NCBI GenBank assembly: GCA_035566895.1
Contig: DATMQA010000056.1
Location: 1 to 29,988 of the forward strand
Direction: 5' to 3'
Origin: DATMQA01 sp035566895
GTDB taxonomy: Bacteria; Verrucomicrobiota; Verrucomicrobiia; Limisphaerales; UBA8199
DNA length: 29,988 nucleotides
Shown: positions 27,003 to 29,988 of the stretch, piece by piece
Numbering within the stretch: position 1 is the first letter of the stretch
Layout: each line of letters opens with the position of its first letter
Notes under the pieces: generated by a model
What the model was told of the DNA's origin: nothing
The model's database searches: none
Seen by the model: only the letters and a program-made list of their open reading frames with translations
Program-made: the position numbers and the translations under genes

Positions 27003-27458
27003 GAACGGCGTCGATGCGCTGGCCCTCATGGGCACCGTCCCGGTGCGCATCGCTGTCACACCATTCCAAAAATTGGACACCGCCACCTTCTCTCCCGCCG
27101 TTCCCCCTCCACGCCCGCCTGGGCCCTCAGCCCGGTATTTCCGGCCAATCCCTCGTTTTCCCCATAAGCTGGCAAAATATCAAATAAGATATACTAACGT
27201 GGCCGCGCGCTTGCTTCATCTATCCTCGGCCTTTCCATGTGGTGGCCAAGTCTAAAACAGACCGCCCCAGAGTGACCGCGTGCCGCAGGCCCTCGGCAGG
27301 CAAAAGCACCAGATGATCGCCAAATTGTGCCGGCTGCCCGACAGCCAAGTTCGTAGCCGGAGCTCCACCTCCGCGCTCTCTGCTGCGCCCGCTTCGCTGC
27401 CTGTGGCCCCCATACATTTATCCATCATCGATTTATCCACTAATTCAATGTTCATCCT
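27003..27458. other. Intergenic region without a gene
   Basis: I see no credible gene in 456 bases. The last 45 bases before the next gene contain TTTATCCATCATCGATTTAT and CCACTAATTC, the same kind of words as at 9321-9350. Confidence 0.5.
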
Positions 27459-29348
27459 ATGAATTCGCTCAATACTCGCCTTCAATTCTTCACCGACCCC
27501 AACATCATCGCCAAAGTCAACCGCTCTTTCCTCGCTCGTTTCCTGGAAGGCTTTGTGGACTCCCTGCCCCGGGAAGCCACCGTCCTGCTGAACTCCGAAC
27601 ACAACTACGAACGCTTCTGTGCTGCTGCGGCCGCTCAGTTCAGCGCCACCGATACTTTGGGTGCCCCTCTGCTCAAGGCCCTCATGGAAATCGAAACCCT
27701 CGCCCGCCCGGAAAACGCCGCCCTCCTTGAGGACGCCATCTCCCGTCTGCCCAGCTACTTCGACCTCAATCCGAACTTCCACCCTCTGCACCGGTCCCTT
27801 TACCTCTGGATGATTGCGGAGCGCACCCCCGGCGTCACCTGGCCGCTGCCCTCGCCCACCTTGTCCCCGCCGGAATTTCAACAGGAGGTAACAGAGGGAA
27901 CTGAGGGGAGGGATTTTGAGGGGAATTCGGCCACCCAAAACACGCCGCCCATCCTTCAACCTGCAATCGCCGAAACGGGTGAACCTGCAACTTGCAACCT
28001 TCAACCTTCAACTTCCGGCACCCCTTCGTTGCCTCCTGTTAAAGATCCGGAGCCCGCCCAAGCCACGGCCCCCGCACCTCCGCCACCAATCGAAAATCAA
28101 AGCTCAAAAATCGAAAATCCCGATTTCACCCGTCTCGCCCGCCTCTCCCCCGTCGAATACGACCGGGTCCGCCTCGCCGAAGCCAAACGCCTCCACCTCC
28201 GCGTCCGGGTCCTCGACGCCGCCGTTGCCCAATGCCGCGCCGAACTCCGCGTGCAGGACGAGGTCCTTGATTTCCCCGATATCGAGCCCTGGCCCGAACC
28301 GGTCAACGGCGCCCAGCTCCTCACCGAGCTCTCCGACCTGTTCTCCCGCCGCCTGGCCCTGCCCCCTGGCGGCGCCGACGCCATGGCCTTTTGGGTTCAT
28401 CTGCCCCATGTCCTCGAAGCCTTTCACATCGTGCCCCGGCTCAGCCTTTACTCGCTCAAACCCGGCTCCGGCAAAACCACCGCCCTGGACATCCTCACCC
28501 TCCTGGTGCCCCGGGCGCTGCGCACCGAAAGCGTCAGCCTCCCCGTCATCTACCGCCTGGTACACAAGCGCCGCGTCACCTTGCTGCTGGATGAACTCGA
28601 CACCTACCTCCCCCAATCGGAGAAACACCGCGGCCTGCTCAACGCCGGCCACAAACGCGGCGCCCGCACCTACCGTTGCGCCGGCGATATCATCCGCGGT
28701 TTCAACGCCTTCGCCGCCGCCGTTCTGGCCAGCCTGGGCCCGTTGCCCTCGACTCTGCGCGACCGTTCCATCGAAATCCTCATGCGCAAAGCCAACCCGG
28801 GCGAGATTGCCGAACCCTTCGACCCGCTCCATGTCGAACTGGAAACCACCCTCGGCCGCAAACTCGCCCGGTGGGCCAAGGACAACCTCGAAGCCCTCAA
28901 AGCTTGCAAACCCACCATGCCCCCGGGCGTTTACAACCGCCTGGCCGATAACTGGCGCCCGCTCTTCGCCGTCGCCCAGCTCGCCGGCGGCGACTGGCCA
29001 GCCCGCGCCCTGGCCGCCTTCAAGCAGTTCACCGCCGAACCCCCGCCCGCCCCGGACCTCGGCCTCACCCTCCTGGCCGACATCCGCCAGATCTTCGCCC
29101 AGAGCAATGCCGAGCAGCTTTTCTCGTACGCGCTGGTGGACGGGCTGTGCGCCATCCCTGAGCGTCCGTGGTCATCGGCTGGGCCGGTGCCGAACAATGG
29201 CTCGGCCAAAGCAATCAACGAGATCTGGCTGGCCCGTCAGCTCCGGCGCTTTGGGGTGCGCCCGCGCAACTTGCGCATCAATGAGGAGCGGGCCAAGGGT
29301 TATGAACGGGCCGATTTCATGGAAGCGTTTGCCAAGGACCTGGGTTGA
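27459..29348 (+). CDS. DUF3631-type P-loop ATPase
   Basis: The 629-residue protein has an N-terminal helical domain (about residues 1-130) and a disordered Pro/Thr/Glu-rich linker (about 133-222). A NTPase core follows: Walker A KPGSGKTT (K339), Walker B VTLLLDELD (D378, E379), GLLNAGHKRGARTYR and RDRSIEILMRK. The C-terminal part (about 460-629; KLARWAKDNLEALKA, NRLADNWRPLFAVAQLAGGD, WLARQLRRFGVRPRNLRI, KGYERADFMEAF) matches what I know as DUF3631. DUF3631 is common in phage and mobile-element replication proteins, fused to or beside primase-type domains. The linker DNA is made of intergenic-type word repeats. No primase or phage gene is adjacent. There is no clear ribosome binding site. Confidence 0.82.
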   Translation: MNSLNTRLQFFTDPNIIAKVNRSFLARFLEGFVDSLPREATVLLNSEHNYERFCAAAAAQFSATDTLGAPLLKALMEIETLARPENAALLEDAISRLPSYFDLNPNFHPLHRSLYLWMIAERTPGVTWPLPSPTLSPPEFQQEVTEGTEGRDFEGNSATQNTPPILQPAIAETGEPATCNLQPSTSGTPSLPPVKDPEPAQATAPAPPPPIENQSSKIENPDFTRLARLSPVEYDRVRLAEAKRLHLRVRVLDAAVAQCRAELRVQDEVLDFPDIEPWPEPVNGAQLLTELSDLFSRRLALPPGGADAMAFWVHLPHVLEAFHIVPRLSLYSLKPGSGKTTALDILTLLVPRALRTESVSLPVIYRLVHKRRVTLLLDELDTYLPQSEKHRGLLNAGHKRGARTYRCAGDIIRGFNAFAAAVLASLGPLPSTLRDRSIEILMRKANPGEIAEPFDPLHVELETTLGRKLARWAKDNLEALKACKPTMPPGVYNRLADNWRPLFAVAQLAGGDWPARALAAFKQFTAEPPPAPDLGLTLLADIRQIFAQSNAEQLFSYALVDGLCAIPERPWSSAGPVPNNGSAKAINEIWLARQLRRFGVRPRNLRINEERAKGYERADFMEAFAKDLG

Positions 29349-29988
29349 CTAAGGGACACGGTCCAAAGTCCAAGGTCCAAAGTCCAAAGTCCAAAGTCCA
29401 AAGTCCACAGGTCCACAGGTCCACAGTCCACGGTTCACGGTCTACAGTCGACGCGGAGGGGGGATGGTCGAAGTTAGTCGCGGTTAGCCGCGGTTTGGCA
29501 CGGTTTGGCGCGGTTACCCGCGGTCGGGCACGAAATAAACACCAAAGACCAACCTCCAAACACCAGGAAAGCCTCAAAGAAGAAAAATATTTTAAAGTTC
29601 GGATTGCCTCGGATCGGTTCGGATGGTTTCTGGCGACCTCGGGTCCAAAGGCCAAGGTCCAAAGTCCACAAAAAATATTTCGAACTCAGGATTGGTCGGG
29701 ATTGGTGAGGATTGGTCAGGCGGGGAAGTGTAATTTGGCACAACGAAGTGGAAAGGGATGGCGGGAGCAAACTCCAAACACCAAACTCCAAACTCCAGGA
29801 AAGCATCAAGCGCCAAACTCCAAAAAAACGCAGAGGCGGTAAAATGGAGCCTAGCAGTCTGTTGAAAAACTGCCAACTTTCCGGTGAAATGTTTTGCGAG
29901 GAGTGGTTGGTTTTGAATAGGATAGCGGGTGTTCGGAAATAAAGAAAAAGCGGCGCAGCCGGAGTTTTGGGTAGCCACTGAGCAGCTA
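29349..29988. other. Repeat-dense intergenic region, no gene
   Basis: No credible gene in the final 640 bases. It is a patchwork of degenerate arrays: period 7 at 29361-29452 and 29769-29797, and period 10 at 29470-29530, 29601-29630 and 29689-29720. The segment from about 29835 to the end looks like ordinary unique sequence. Confidence 0.7.
29361..29452. repeat. 7-bp-period array (GTCCAAA/GTCCACA)
   Basis: GTCCAAA and variants (GTCCAAG, GTCCACAG, GTCTACA, GTTCACG) repeat about a dozen times right after the DUF3631 gene stop, with copies again at 29643-29670. Confidence 0.95.

Noticed and set aside
29361..29452. CRISPR array
   Set aside because: Units are 7 bp and contiguous with no spacers and no cas genes.

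Overview
The window is bacterial, GC-rich chromosomal DNA, most likely from a member of the Verrucomicrobiota (Pedosphaera/Limisphaerales-like). The pointers are a PEP-CTERM protein, a TIGR03118-type protein, a DUF6600 W-rich exported protein, an EF-Tu with an unusual switch I, and gaps filled with short 'word-like' tandem repeats. The assignment is inference from family content; no rRNA is present to fix it.

Layout. 1-2.5 kb is an eroded accessory zone. It holds a frameshifted conserved gene, a TIGR03118-type gene with an internal deletion and a frameshift, and two small minus-strand genes (a lipoprotein-like ORF and a small membrane protein) flanking a 100-bp folded element that resembles an integron attC site. 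2.7-7.4 kb carries the DUF6600 exported protein, a stand-alone response regulator, mutY and rnhC (RNase HIII).

7.6-21.3 kb is the core information-processing block, all on the plus strand: promoter, attenuator-like hairpin, tRNA-Thr, tuf, tRNA-Trp, tRNA-Ser, secE, nusG, rplK, rplA, rplJ, rplL, rpoB and rpoC, closed by a textbook intrinsic terminator. It supplies the elongation factor, a translocon subunit, the NusG elongation factor, the L1/L11/L10/L7-L12 stalk proteins and the two large RNA polymerase subunits. Several gaps in it hold imperfect hairpins built from repeated words.

21.3-30 kb is accessory again. It has two small hypothetical genes, a PEP-CTERM protein, and a complete ISKra4-like insertion sequence (1,771 bp) for which the 23-bp terminal inverted repeats and a perfect 9-bp target duplication can be read. 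Next come a 5'-broken zincin-like gene (HEVAHH), a second attC-like element, a 186-aa unknown ORF, a frameshifted SASA/SGNH esterase remnant and a DUF3631-type P-loop protein whose disordered linker appears to be made from the same word repeats seen between genes. The last 640 bases are a dense patchwork of 7- and 10-bp-period repeats without a convincing gene.

The most interesting signals are (1) the dispersed word repeats, including a 28-bp perfect inverted match between gaps about 20 kb apart and invasion of coding ends and linkers, (2) two attC-like folded sites each joining neighbouring co-oriented ORFs, with no integrase in view, and (3) the EF-Tu switch I region, which lacks the near-universal RGITI motif.
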